Below are positions 14,759 to 22,974 of a DNA stretch of 48,365 nucleotides, one piece after another. The notes under the pieces are model-generated. The model worked only from the letters and a program-made list of their open reading frames with translations. It had not been told where the DNA came from and searched no databases. A program made the position numbers and the translations under genes. Each line of letters opens with the position of its first letter. The first letter of the stretch is position 1. The stretch comes from Pseudomonadota bacterium (GTDB lineage: Bacteria > Pseudomonadota > Gammaproteobacteria > Steroidobacterales > Steroidobacteraceae): contig JANXWS010000016.1 of the NCBI GenBank assembly GCA_025351005.1, positions 1-48,365 of the forward strand, read 5' to 3'.

Positions 14759-16367
14759 CGCTCCAGCCCTCCGGCACGGTGGCCGGACGCCGCAGGTCGA
14801 GCAGCACCTCGCGGGCGGCGTTGGCGCCCGGCGCCGCCATCACGCCGCCGCCCGGGTGCGTCGCCGAGCCGCACAGGTACAGGCCCCTGACCGGGCCGCG
14901 GTACTGCGCGAGCCCCGGGAACGGCCGGTTGAACAGCAGCTGGTCGAAGGTCAGCTCGCCCTGGAAGATGTTGCCCTCGGTGAGCCCGACCTCCGCCTCA
15001 AGCTCGCGCGGCGTGCGTACCTCGGCGTGCAGCACGAGCCGCTCGAAGTCCGGGCTGTAGCGCGAGATCTGCTGGAACACCGTGCGGCGGAACGCGTCGC
15101 GATCGGCATCGGTCCAGTCGCGGCCCTCGACCTTGGGCGGTACGTACTGGACGAACACCGACATGTAGTGCTTGCCGGGCGGCGCCATCGTCGGGTCGGT
15201 CATGGTCGGAATCAGCAGGTCGAGGTACGGGTCCTTGGACCACGTGCCGGCCTTCCAGTCGTCATAGGCCTTCTCGAAGCGCTCGAGCGAGTCGAGGACG
15301 TGCATGTCGCCGGCCAGCAGCGGGTGCCCGGGCCCGAGCGCCGGGAACGACGGCAGGCCGTCGAGTGCGATATTGAGCTTGCCGGACGAGCCCCTGATCT
15401 TGAAGTCCCTGGCGCGCTTGACGATCTCGGGGGGCAGGTCCGCCTGGTCCATCAGGCCCAGAAAAGTGCGCTTCGGGTCGAGCGCCGAGAGCACGACCGG
15501 CGCGAAGACCTCGTCGCCGTTCGCTAGTGCTACGCCGGTGACGCGACCGCGGCGCACGAGGATGCGCCCGACCGGCGCGTCGACCCGGACCTCGCCGCCG
15601 GACGCCGTGCAGGCACTGGCGATCGCCTTCGCCACGGCGCCCATGCCGCCGCGCGCGAAGCCCCACGCGCCCATCTGGCCGTCAACCTCGCCCATGTAGT
15701 GGTGCAGCAGCACGTACGCGGTGCCGGGCGACTGCACGCCGAGCGCCGTGCCGATGATGCCGCTGCCCGCGAAGTTCGCCTTGACGACGTCCGACTCGAA
15801 ATACTCGCCGAGGTAATCGGCGATGCTCATCATGTAGAACCGGAGCGTGTCGTAGATCGCGGCCTCGCCGAGCTTCCCGAACTCGCTGGCTACGTGCACG
15901 AGCTCGCGCAGGTCGCGCGGCCGGAGCGAGGTGGGGTCCGGCGGCGTGCGCATCAGCAGCGCCCGCACCAGCCGGCACTGGCGCATCACGTCGCGGCCGT
16001 AGCGCAGGTAGGCATCGGCGTCCTGCCTGCTGAAGCGCGCGATCTCGCGGCGCTTCACGTCCTTGTCGACGTAGCCGCCGAGCACGTCGCCGTCGCGCGT
16101 GAACGTGACGCCGCCGCCGTAAGGCACGACCTGCAGGCCGTGCCGGCCGAGCTCGAGGCTGCGGTAGATCTCGGGCCGGAGCAGGCTGCAGACGTAGGAG
16201 CAGTTGGAGTAGATCCAGTTCGGATGCAGCTCGCGGCTGACGGTGGCGCCGCCGATGTAGGGGTTGCGCTCCAGCACCAGTACGCGAAGTCCGGCGCGCG
16301 CGAGGAATGCCGCGCTCGTCAGGCCGTTGTGGCCGGCGCCGACGACGATGGCGTCGTAGCGGGTCAT
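14751..16367 (-). CDS. Second phytoene-dehydrogenase-like FAD oxidoreductase (COG1233)
   Basis: The product has 538 residues. The ATG at 16367 immediately precedes the FAD motif (TRYDAIVVGAGHNGLTSAAF), so the longer upstream frame is not needed. It is homologous to the following gene over its length: GGATVSREL, GGMGAVAKAIASACTASGGE, LSALDPKRTFLGLMDQADLP, MSVFVQYVPP and the C-terminal GLYLCGSATHPGGGVMAAPG. It is the first gene of a three-gene leftward operon with overlapping ends. Two related but diverged copies in one operon suggest a heteromer or two successive oxidations. It is a soluble flavoprotein with no signal peptide. Confidence 0.85.
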   Translation of the reverse strand: MTRYDAIVVGAGHNGLTSAAFLARAGLRVLVLERNPYIGGATVSRELHPNWIYSNCSYVCSLLRPEIYRSLELGRHGLQVVPYGGGVTFTRDGDVLGGYVDKDVKRREIARFSRQDADAYLRYGRDVMRQCRLVRALLMRTPPDPTSLRPRDLRELVHVASEFGKLGEAAIYDTLRFYMMSIADYLGEYFESDVVKANFAGSGIIGTALGVQSPGTAYVLLHHYMGEVDGQMGAWGFARGGMGAVAKAIASACTASGGEVRVDAPVGRILVRRGRVTGVALANGDEVFAPVVLSALDPKRTFLGLMDQADLPPEIVKRARDFKIRGSSGKLNIALDGLPSFPALGPGHPLLAGDMHVLDSLERFEKAYDDWKAGTWSKDPYLDLLIPTMTDPTMAPPGKHYMSVFVQYVPPKVEGRDWTDADRDAFRRTVFQQISRYSPDFERLVLHAEVRTPRELEAEVGLTEGNIFQGELTFDQLLFNRPFPGLAQYRGPVRGLYLCGSATHPGGGVMAAPGANAAREVLLDLRRPATVPEGWSDD

Positions 16368-16473
16368 GCGGCAGTATCGGCGTGGTCGGCTGGCGCGGTG
16401 TTCACGGTGCGGATGGTCGTCGCGTGAGTCGCCTGCGGCAGCGCGGCGCGCCCGGTACGTTAGCATGATCGGA

Positions 16474-16503
16474 CCGGGCCGCGGGCGGATGCCCGCGGCC
16501 CGG
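16474..16503. promoter_or_regulatory. 13-bp perfect hairpin in the leader of the D-amino-acid-dehydrogenase-like gene
   Basis: CCGGGCCGCGGGC (16474-16486) pairs perfectly with GCCCGCGGCCCGG (16491-16503) around a GGAT loop. It ends 24 bases before the ATG at 16528, inside the 160-bp divergent region. It could act as an attenuator, an mRNA stabiliser or an operator. No T-run follows. Confidence 0.5.
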
Positions 16504-16527
16504 CCGCGATACTGTCGCAGGCGGTTC

Positions 16528-17670
16528 ATGGAAACAGCGGACATCTGCATCGTCGGCGGCGGCATGGCCGGCGCTTCGATCGCGTACCACCTCGCGCCGC
16601 AGGCGCGCGTGCTGCTGCTCGAGCGCGAGCCGCACGTCGCCTATCACAGCAGCGGCCGCTCGGCAGCGATGTACACGCCGCAGTACGGCAGCCCCGTGAT
16701 CCGCCAGCTGACCGCGGGCAGCGGCCCGTTCGTGCGCGAGCCGCCGGCCGGGTTCACGGCGACGCCGCTGCTGAGCGAGCGCGGCTTCCTGACGATCGGC
16801 GCAGCCGACGAGCGCGCCCTGCTCGAGCTGCACGTGGCGCGCGCCGCGGCGACCGCGGCGACGCTCGTGCGCCTGACCGGCGCCGAGGCGCGCGCGCTCG
16901 TGCCGGTGCTGCGACCCGCGGCCGTCGACTGGGCGCTCTACGATCGCGACGCGATGGACCTCGACGTCGAGGCGCTGTTGCAGGGCTTCCTCAGGGGCGC
17001 GCGCAGCAATGGCGCGCGCGTCGCGACCTCGGCCGAGGTGCTCGAGATCAGGGCCGACGGCGGACGCTGCCGCGTGCGCACGGCGGAGCTCGAGGTGCAG
17101 GCCGACGTCGTCGTCAACGCCGCGGGCGCCTGGGCCGACGAGCTCGCGATGCGGGCGGGGGTCGCGCCGCTCGGCCTCGTTCCGCAGCGTCGCACCGCGT
17201 TCGTCTTCGACGCACCGGCCGGCGTCGACTGCGCGCGCTGGCCGATGGTGTCGGACGTCGAGGAGCGGTTCTACTTCAAGCCGGACGCCGGCCGCCTGCT
17301 CGGCTCGCTGGCGGAGGAAGTGCCGAGCCCGCCGTGCGACGCGCAGCCGGACGACCTCGACGTCGCGACGGCGGTCGACCGCATCGAGCAGGCCACTGAT
17401 TTTCCGATCCGCCGGGTGGTGCGCTCGTGGACGGGGCTGCGCACCTTCGCCCCGGACCGCGACCCGGTGTCCGGCTTCGAACCGGGGACGCGCGGCTTCT
17501 ACTGGCACGCCGCGCTCGGCGGCTACGGCATCCAGACGGCGGCGGCGCTCGGTGAGTTCGCGGCGTCGCAGATCCTCGGCCGCGAGCTGCCGGCGGCACT
17601 CGCCGCGCGCGGCCTCGACGCCGCACAGCTCGCGCCCGCGCGCCTGCGGGGCGGGGAGCGGCTGCGCTAG
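16528..17670 (+). CDS. D-arginine-dehydrogenase-like FAD oxidoreductase (DAO family)
   Basis: The product has 380 residues. The FAD-binding DICIVGGGMAGASIAYHL is followed by YHSSGRSAAMYTPQYG, then PLGLVPQRRTAFVF, RFYFKPDAGRLLGS, SWTGLRTFAPDRDP and WHAALGGYGIQTAAALGE. This segment order matches Pseudomonas DauA, which oxidises D-arginine and other D-amino acids to 2-oxo acids. Compared with the DauA sequence as I remember it, carboxylate-binding Arg (221 and 304) and Tyr248 are retained and Tyr53 is present, but His48 is Met48 and the cation-binding Glu87 is Phe87. I infer a different, perhaps neutral or hydrophobic, D-amino acid or N-methyl amino acid. It is divergent from the flavoprotein/GcvT operon. 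Its TAG overlaps the stop of the next leftward gene. Confidence 0.85.
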   Translation: METADICIVGGGMAGASIAYHLAPQARVLLLEREPHVAYHSSGRSAAMYTPQYGSPVIRQLTAGSGPFVREPPAGFTATPLLSERGFLTIGAADERALLELHVARAAATAATLVRLTGAEARALVPVLRPAAVDWALYDRDAMDLDVEALLQGFLRGARSNGARVATSAEVLEIRADGGRCRVRTAELEVQADVVVNAAGAWADELAMRAGVAPLGLVPQRRTAFVFDAPAGVDCARWPMVSDVEERFYFKPDAGRLLGSLAEEVPSPPCDAQPDDLDVATAVDRIEQATDFPIRRVVRSWTGLRTFAPDRDPVSGFEPGTRGFYWHAALGGYGIQTAAALGEFAASQILGRELPAALAARGLDAAQLAPARLRGGERLR

Positions 17671-17999
17671 CTCTTCGGCACGACGCCGTTCGGCGTCAGC
17701 CGGTCGACCGCCTGCGGCAGCAGCTCGGCGAGCTTGGCGGTCAGTTCCGGCACCGAGAGGCCCGCCTTCTGCGCCAGCTCCTGCAGCGCCGGGCTGCCTA
17801 GCACCTGCTGCAGCTGGGCCGGCGAGATCGGCTGGTTGGCGCCGGTGCCGACCCAGGAACGGACCGTGGCACCGAGACCGTTCTGTTCGAACTGGTTGAC
17901 GACGCCCTGGACGCCGCCGTTCTGCTGCAGGACGTGGTCGATGACGCTGACCATGCCGGCGCCGACGATGCCGCCGAGCAGTCCGTCGAATAATCCCAT
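17667..17999 (-). CDS. YidB-like DUF937 protein
   Basis: The product has 110 residues. It begins MGLFDGLLGGIVGAGMVSVI and has the two helical segments of the YidB/DUF937 family (GVQGVVNQFEQNGLG, LQQVLGSPALQELAQKAGLS, ELTAKLAELLPQAVDRLTPN). The family is small, helical and of unknown function. The stop codon forms CTAG with the stop of the rightward upstream gene, so the two converge without a spacer. It is divergent from the YeeE-like transporter 150 bp away. Confidence 0.9.
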   Translation of the reverse strand: MGLFDGLLGGIVGAGMVSVIDHVLQQNGGVQGVVNQFEQNGLGATVRSWVGTGANQPISPAQLQQVLGSPALQELAQKAGLSVPELTAKLAELLPQAVDRLTPNGVVPKS

Positions 18000-18152
18000 C
18001 TGCCGTCTCCTCGGTGCGGTAATCCCGGCGCGGCGCCGGAGGCCCGGGTCATTCTACGGCCAGGCGAGCGGCGACGGACAGCGGACGATGCGGGACAGGC
18101 ACCCGGCGCGGTACGCTCGCGGCAGTGTCCGAATCCAGGGACGGTCGCGCCG

Positions 18153-19109
18153 GTGTCGATGGCCTTCGATCTGCTGCTGCTCGGGCTCGCCTTCGCGCTC
18201 GGCGCCTGCCTCTCCCACACGAGCCTGTGCCTCGTCGCCGCGCTGCAGGCGGCACTCGTCGGGCGCCGGCTGCAGGGGCTCTGGACGCAGCTCATCGCGC
18301 TCTGCACGGCCGGCGCCGTGCTGACGCTGCTGGCCGCGGCGCTGCCCGCCGTCGTGCACCTGCCGGCCGAGCGCGGCGTCTCGCTCGCCGTGATCGGCGG
18401 CGCCGCGATCCTCGGCGTTGGCGCGCTCGTCAACGGCGGCTGCTACCTGGGCAGCATCCTCTACCTCGGCCGCGGCCGGTCGGATTTCCTGTTCACGCTG
18501 GCCGGCATCGCCGCCGCCAGCCGGCTTGCGCCAACCTCGTACTGGCGCTCGATGCAACCCGGCGACACGGTCCGCAGCCTCATGGGCGATGCCCCGTACC
18601 TCGCGGCGGCGGTGTTCGCGTCGGTCGCCGCACTCGTCGTCGCACTGGCGCTCGCCGGTGCCGTCGACGGCCGGCGCACGCGGGCCCGGACACTGGCCGT
18701 CGCCGCGCTCACCGGCACCATCGCCGCGCTCCTGTACGCCCGCCATCCGCACTGGACCTACGGCAGCGTGCTCGAGTCGCTCGCGCACGCCGACGTCCGG
18801 GCGATCGACTGGGTTGCGAACGCCGCGGCCGTCGCGCTGTTCGCGGGCGCGCTCACCGGCAGCCGGCTCGGCGGCGACTGGCAGCCGCGCCGGCCCTCCC
18901 TGGTGCAATCGTTGCGCTGCCTCGCCGGCGGCGCGTTGATGGGCACGGGCGCCGCGCTGATCCCGGGTGGCAACGACCTGCTGCTGCTGTGGGCGGTGCC
19001 GGGGCTCACGGCCTACGGCCTGGTCGCCTTCGCGACACTGCTCGTGACCATCGGCCTGCCGATCGCGGTCGCGGCCCGGCTCCCGGCACGCCGGGCGAGC
19101 GGCCCGTGA
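18153..19109 (+). CDS. YeeE/YedE-family (DUF395) membrane transporter
   Basis: The product has 318 residues and is almost wholly membrane-embedded, with about nine hydrophobic segments. Family signatures are FALGACLSHTSLCLVAAL (Cys19, Cys26), NGGCYLGSILYLGRG (Cys97) and LAGGALMGTGAALIPGGNDL. Characterised YeeE proteins import thiosulfate through a chain of conserved cysteines. The third site (usually GCN in the last motif) is GGN here, so the Cys is missing. No tusA-like gene is adjacent. A GTG at 18153 is used; an ATG two codons later is an alternative. It probably carries a small sulfur compound, but the substrate is uncertain. Confidence 0.8.
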   Translation: MSMAFDLLLLGLAFALGACLSHTSLCLVAALQAALVGRRLQGLWTQLIALCTAGAVLTLLAAALPAVVHLPAERGVSLAVIGGAAILGVGALVNGGCYLGSILYLGRGRSDFLFTLAGIAAASRLAPTSYWRSMQPGDTVRSLMGDAPYLAAAVFASVAALVVALALAGAVDGRRTRARTLAVAALTGTIAALLYARHPHWTYGSVLESLAHADVRAIDWVANAAAVALFAGALTGSRLGGDWQPRRPSLVQSLRCLAGGALMGTGAALIPGGNDLLLLWAVPGLTAYGLVAFATLLVTIGLPIAVAARLPARRASGP

Positions 19110-19116
19110 CGCGGCC

Positions 19117-19626
19117 TCAGGCGAGCGGCGGACGCCACTCCCGGCGGCGCCACAGCAGCAGCGCGAGCAGCGCCGTGACGGCGACCAGCAGCAGGTCGCG
19201 CAGGCGAGCGGCCGACGAGAAGCCCTGCACGAAGACGGGGCTGCTCTCGTTGTAGGCCCAGAGCCCGGCCGCGAGCAGCACGGCGGCGGCGAGCGCGCCG
19301 ACCGCAACGCGCTGCCGGCGCAGGACCTGCACGCAGACCGTGACGTACACCGCGCAGAGGCCGAGCTCGAGCACCCCTTCCCAGGCGGGCGTCAGGTCCA
19401 GGATCGGCACGAATCGCCGGTAATCATCGCCCTCGGTGCGCAGGCCCAGGAACTCGGTCAGGCCGAGCCAGCGGAGCTTGTACGAAAGCACGAAGGCGGC
19501 GTTGAAGAGGCTCTCGGCGGCCCGCAGTGCGAGCCAGCCGGCGATTGCCCAGCGCGCGAGCCTGAAGTCCAGCAGCTCGAGGAGCCGGAATCGCGCGACG
19601 GGACCGGCGACCGGGCGGGGCGTCAT
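19117..19626 (-). CDS. Hypothetical inner-membrane protein
   Basis: The product has 169 residues with four predicted membrane segments: AIAGWLALRAAESLFNAAFV, VLELGLCAVYVTVCVQVL, VGALAAAVLLAAGLWAY and LRDLLLVAVTALLALLLW. I do not recognise a family. Its ATG overlaps the TGA of the DUF2059 gene (ATGA), so the two are likely translated together. It converges with the YeeE-like gene seven bases away. Basic residues flank the helices, and a soluble loop of about 25 residues (LRTEGDDYRRFVPILDLTPA) lies in the middle. Confidence 0.65.
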   Translation of the reverse strand: MTPRPVAGPVARFRLLELLDFRLARWAIAGWLALRAAESLFNAAFVLSYKLRWLGLTEFLGLRTEGDDYRRFVPILDLTPAWEGVLELGLCAVYVTVCVQVLRRQRVAVGALAAAVLLAAGLWAYNESSPVFVQGFSSAARLRDLLLVAVTALLALLLWRRREWRPPLA

Positions 19627-20147
19627 TTCGCGGTGTCCGCGGGCTGCGTCGCCTTGAACCGCTCGCGGCCCTCGCGCTCGATCTGCATGAGCTTCGGAAA
19701 CACGGTCGCCGCCGCGCGCGCCTGCATCCGCTGCATCATCTCCTGCATGGCGCCCGGCATCTTCTCCATGTACGCCGCCCCGGCCTCCGACCGGTAGAAG
19801 GCGATCAGGCCGTCAACCTCATGCTGAGTGAAGGTCCGGGCGTAGACGTCGGCGAGCAGCGGCTCGAGCTTGTCCCAGGCGATCTCGTCGGTGACGAGGG
19901 CGGCGACCTGCTGCCGCATGTCGTCGACGATCCGCTGCTGCTCCGGGGTCAGCTTCGCATCACCGAGGCGCGGGCGGAAGTCCGCCTGAATGATCACGTC
20001 CAACTGCGACTTCATCATCTCCATCAACCTGCTCGAGTGGGAGAGAGCGAGCAGCTCGCGGATCGAGTCCGCGGTGGGCGCGGCATCGGCGGCCGACGCC
20101 GGTTGGGCTGCGAGGGCGAGCAGCAGGGCAGCGAGTGGCAGCTTCAT
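19623..20147 (-). CDS. Secreted DUF2059 protein
   Basis: The product has 174 residues. The ATG at 20147 has GGAG about ten bases upstream and starts a clear signal peptide (MKLPLAALLLALAAQPASA). The mature part carries the DUF2059 pattern: IRELLALSHSSRLMEMMKSQ, then LEPLLADVYARTFTQHEVDG, LIAFYRSEAGAAYMEKMPGA. Members are periplasmic helical proteins of unknown role. It is the first gene of a pair with the membrane protein that follows. Confidence 0.9.
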   Translation of the reverse strand: MKLPLAALLLALAAQPASAADAAPTADSIRELLALSHSSRLMEMMKSQLDVIIQADFRPRLGDAKLTPEQQRIVDDMRQQVAALVTDEIAWDKLEPLLADVYARTFTQHEVDGLIAFYRSEAGAAYMEKMPGAMQEMMQRMQARAAATVFPKLMQIEREGRERFKATQPADTAK

Positions 20148-20221
20148 CGCAGGTCGCTCCAAGCCGTGACGTCGTCGTTCATGATACGGCAGCTGCCCGG
20201 ACCCGGCGCGCGCGCGCAGCA

Positions 20222-21493
20222 TCAGCCGTCGCGGGCGAGCGTGCCCAGCAGGCCGAGGATCGTGTCGACCTCTGCGAGCGTGTTGTAGTGCGCGAAGCCG
20301 ATGCGGACGACGCCGCCGTCGTCGCGGACGCCAAGCGTCGTCGCGAGCTCGTAGGCGTAGAACGACCCGTCCCAGACGTAGATGTTGCGTGCCGCGAACG
20401 TGCGCGCGATCTCGGCCGGCGACCGCCCGCCGATGCGCAGGCTGAACGTGGGCACGCGTCCGGCCACGTCGCGTGGCTCCGCGATGCCGTAGAGCCGGAC
20501 GCCCGGAAGCTCCTTGAGCCCGGCGAGGAACCGCGTCGCCAGCGCGGCCTCGTGCGCGGTCGCGGCCGCGAGCCCGGCCGCGAGCCGCACCCGCAGCGGC
20601 GCGTCGGGCGCCGCGTTGCCGAAGCGTTCGCCCAGCCACGCGAGGTGCTCGAGCGCACCGACCGTGCCGAGCTCCGCCTCGAACGAGGGTGTGCCGGGCG
20701 CATGGCGGAATGGCATCGAGTCCGGGGCCGGTCGCACCTTGAGCGGCGCGAGCCGGTCGGCGAGCTCGCGGCGCACGTACAGCAGGCCCGCATGCGGCCC
20801 GAAGTACTTGTAGGGCGAGGTGGCGAGCAGGTCGCAGCCGAGCGCGCGGGCGTCGAGCGCCAGATGCGGCGCCGACTGCACCGCGTCCACGACCGTCACC
20901 GCGCCGACCTCGCGACCGGCGGCGACGATGCGGGCGACGTCGTTGATGGTGCCGAGGAAGTTGCTGGCGTGGTTGCAGGCGACGAGCCGCGTCCGCGCCC
21001 CGATCAGCGCCGGCAGCGAGTCGTAGCGGTACTGGAACGAGTCCGTGTCGATTTCCAGCCAGCGCACCGTGACGCCGCGCTCCCTGGCCGAGATCAGCCA
21101 CGGCGCAACGTTGGCGTCGTGGTCCATCCGCGTCAGCACGATCTCGTCGCCGGCGCGCCAGTCGCGCGCGAGCATCCGCGAGAAGTGGAACAGCAGGCTC
21201 GTGGTGTTGAGCCCGAACACCACCTCGTCCGCGGCGGCGCCGAGGAACTCGGCCGCGTCGGCGTGCGACCGGTCGCGCCACTCGGTCGTCAGGCGCGAGG
21301 TGCGGAACGCCCCGCCGTCGTTGGCGCAGTGGTCGACCATCGCCGCGCGCATGCGCAGGAGCACCCGGCCGGCCACCTGCGTGCCGCCCGGCGCGTCGGC
21401 GTACAGCCGCGGAATCCCCCCGTCCATGAGCGCGAGCGCGGGGAACGCGGCGCGCACCTCCGCGTCATCCCAGCGGGCCGGCGTGCCGGGCAC
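20222..21493 (-). CDS. Cysteine-desulfurase-like class V aminotransferase (VC1184 type)
   Basis: The product has 423 residues. The fold-type I PLP enzyme pattern is clear: ADEVVFGLNTTSLLFHFSRM, a His-Asp segment (TRMDHDANVAPW, 122-133), NHASNFLGTIND, VVDAVQSAPH with Asp203, and SPYKYFGPHAG with the Schiff-base Lys229. The sequence matches the subgroup named after Vibrio VC1184 (class V aminotransferase related to SufS/CsdA). The substrate of this subgroup is not established. It ends ten bases after an amidohydrolase gene in the same direction, so they form a probable operon. It is cytosolic. Confidence 0.85.
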   Translation of the reverse strand: MPGTPARWDDAEVRAAFPALALMDGGIPRLYADAPGGTQVAGRVLLRMRAAMVDHCANDGGAFRTSRLTTEWRDRSHADAAEFLGAAADEVVFGLNTTSLLFHFSRMLARDWRAGDEIVLTRMDHDANVAPWLISARERGVTVRWLEIDTDSFQYRYDSLPALIGARTRLVACNHASNFLGTINDVARIVAAGREVGAVTVVDAVQSAPHLALDARALGCDLLATSPYKYFGPHAGLLYVRRELADRLAPLKVRPAPDSMPFRHAPGTPSFEAELGTVGALEHLAWLGERFGNAAPDAPLRVRLAAGLAAATAHEAALATRFLAGLKELPGVRLYGIAEPRDVAGRVPTFSLRIGGRSPAEIARTFAARNIYVWDGSFYAYELATTLGVRDDGGVVRIGFAHYNTLAEVDTILGLLGTLARDG

Positions 21494-21503
21494 GGCTGCG
21501 CCG

Positions 21504-22802
21504 CTACTGCGGCCGCGCGACGATCACACCGCGCGCGACGACCAGCAGCGGGTGCTCGGTCGCGGCGATGTTGTCGAGGACGTTGCCGGGCACGGCCACG
21601 ATGTCGGCGGACTTGCCGGGCTCGAGCGTGCCGGTGACGGCGTCGACGCCGAGCAGCCGGGCGGCGTCGCGGGTCGCGGCCAGCAGCGCTGCTGTCGGCG
21701 TCATGCCGAGCTCGACGAGCAGCGAGAACTCCTTGGCGTTCATGCCGTGCGGCGAGACGCCCGAGTCGGTGCCGAACGCGATCGGCACGCCGATGCGCAT
21801 GGCGTTGCGCATCATCTCGGCGTGGCTGTCGGCGATCATCCGGGCCTTGGCGGCGATCGGCGGCGGATAGCCGTCGGCGTGCGAGTTGACGAACCACGCC
21901 GCGAGCCGCGTCGGCACCAGGTAGACGCCCTTCTGCTTCATGAGCTTCAGCGTCTCGACGCTGAGGAAGCTGCCGTGCTCGATCGAGTCGACGCCCGCGT
22001 CGATCGCGAGCCGCGCCGCCTCGTCGCCGTGCGCGTGCGCGTGCGCGGCGACCTTGCGTCCCCAGCGGTGCGCCTCGCCGATGATCGCCTCGAGCTCGGC
22101 GACCGTGAGCTGCGGCACCTTGAGCGGATCGGCCTCGGACAGCACGCCGCCGGAGGCGCAGATCTTGATGACGCTGGCGCCCCACTTCATCTGGTCGCGG
22201 ACCGCCTCGCGGCAGGACTCGGGGCCGGAACAGATGCCGTGGATCGGGTCGAGCGGCGCCACCTTCTCCGGCGGGAACGCGCCCTGGTCGCAGTGGCCGC
22301 CGGGGGAACCGACCGCGTGCGCCGCGACGATCATGCGCGGCCCCTGCACCAGGCCCGCCTCGATCGCATTGCGGAGCGCGACGTCGACCCAGTCGGCCGA
22401 GCCGAGCACGCGCACCGTCGTGAAGCCGGCGGCGAGCGTCGCGTGCGCGTAGCGCTCGGCGTAGAAGCTCTGCTCGACCGGGAAGCGCAGCATGCTGTGG
22501 TAGAAATCCCGGTAGTGGTCGCCGGAGAACTCGTCGGTGATGTGCACGTGCGCGTCGATGAAGCCGGGCAGCAGCGTCGCGTCCCCGACGTCGATGACCC
22601 GCGCACCCGCCGGCAGCGCGGCGCTGGCACCGACCGCGGCGATCGTCGTGCCGCTGACGACCACGAGACCCGGTTCTACCAGTCGGCCGCTGGTCGCATC
22701 GAACAGGTGGCGGGCCCTGATGACGGTCGCGGTCTCGGCACCCGCGGCAGCCGCACTGCACAGCAGCGCGATGGCGGCGATCGTCAGTGGCCGGGTCGGC
22801 AT
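21504..22802 (-). CDS. Secreted metal-dependent amidohydrolase
   Basis: The product has 432 residues. The ATG at 22802 begins a signal peptide (MPTRPLTIAAIALLCSAAAA, then GAE). All metal-site residues of the amidohydrolase superfamily are visible: HVH (His85, His87), VIKICASGG with the probable carboxylated Lys213, AAHAHAH (His254), EHGS (His276) and GTDSG (Asp346). The arrangement matches the imidazolonepropionase-like/prolidase group that hydrolyses dipeptides or similar amides. Secretion suggests a periplasmic nutrient-processing role. It precedes the class V aminotransferase by ten bases. The substrate is not determined by the sequence. Confidence 0.85.
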   Translation of the reverse strand: MPTRPLTIAAIALLCSAAAAGAETATVIRARHLFDATSGRLVEPGLVVVSGTTIAAVGASAALPAGARVIDVGDATLLPGFIDAHVHITDEFSGDHYRDFYHSMLRFPVEQSFYAERYAHATLAAGFTTVRVLGSADWVDVALRNAIEAGLVQGPRMIVAAHAVGSPGGHCDQGAFPPEKVAPLDPIHGICSGPESCREAVRDQMKWGASVIKICASGGVLSEADPLKVPQLTVAELEAIIGEAHRWGRKVAAHAHAHGDEAARLAIDAGVDSIEHGSFLSVETLKLMKQKGVYLVPTRLAAWFVNSHADGYPPPIAAKARMIADSHAEMMRNAMRIGVPIAFGTDSGVSPHGMNAKEFSLLVELGMTPTAALLAATRDAARLLGVDAVTGTLEPGKSADIVAVPGNVLDNIAATEHPLLVVARGVIVARPQ

Positions 22803-22974
22803 GGGAATGCCTCGCGCTCGTTGTTCCGGACGGCGATGGCGGCGGCCGTGCTGGCCGCCACTATACGCGACCGGCCCGCCCGCCGGCGCCGGCCGGCGTG
22901 CGGCTGGCGCCACAACGGTCACGGTCTGCGATTACACTGGCGCCCCTTCCCGTCCGCCCATCCTGGAGAGCCAC

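Noticed and set aside
13283-14890. 535-codon plus-strand frame opposite a flavoprotein gene
   Set aside because: Composition-driven antisense frame; the minus strand has clear FAD motifs.
12021-16367. Carotenoid biosynthesis operon
   Set aside because: The flavoproteins resemble CrtI in fold, but no crtB, crtE or crtY genes are present and a GcvT-type gene is coupled instead.
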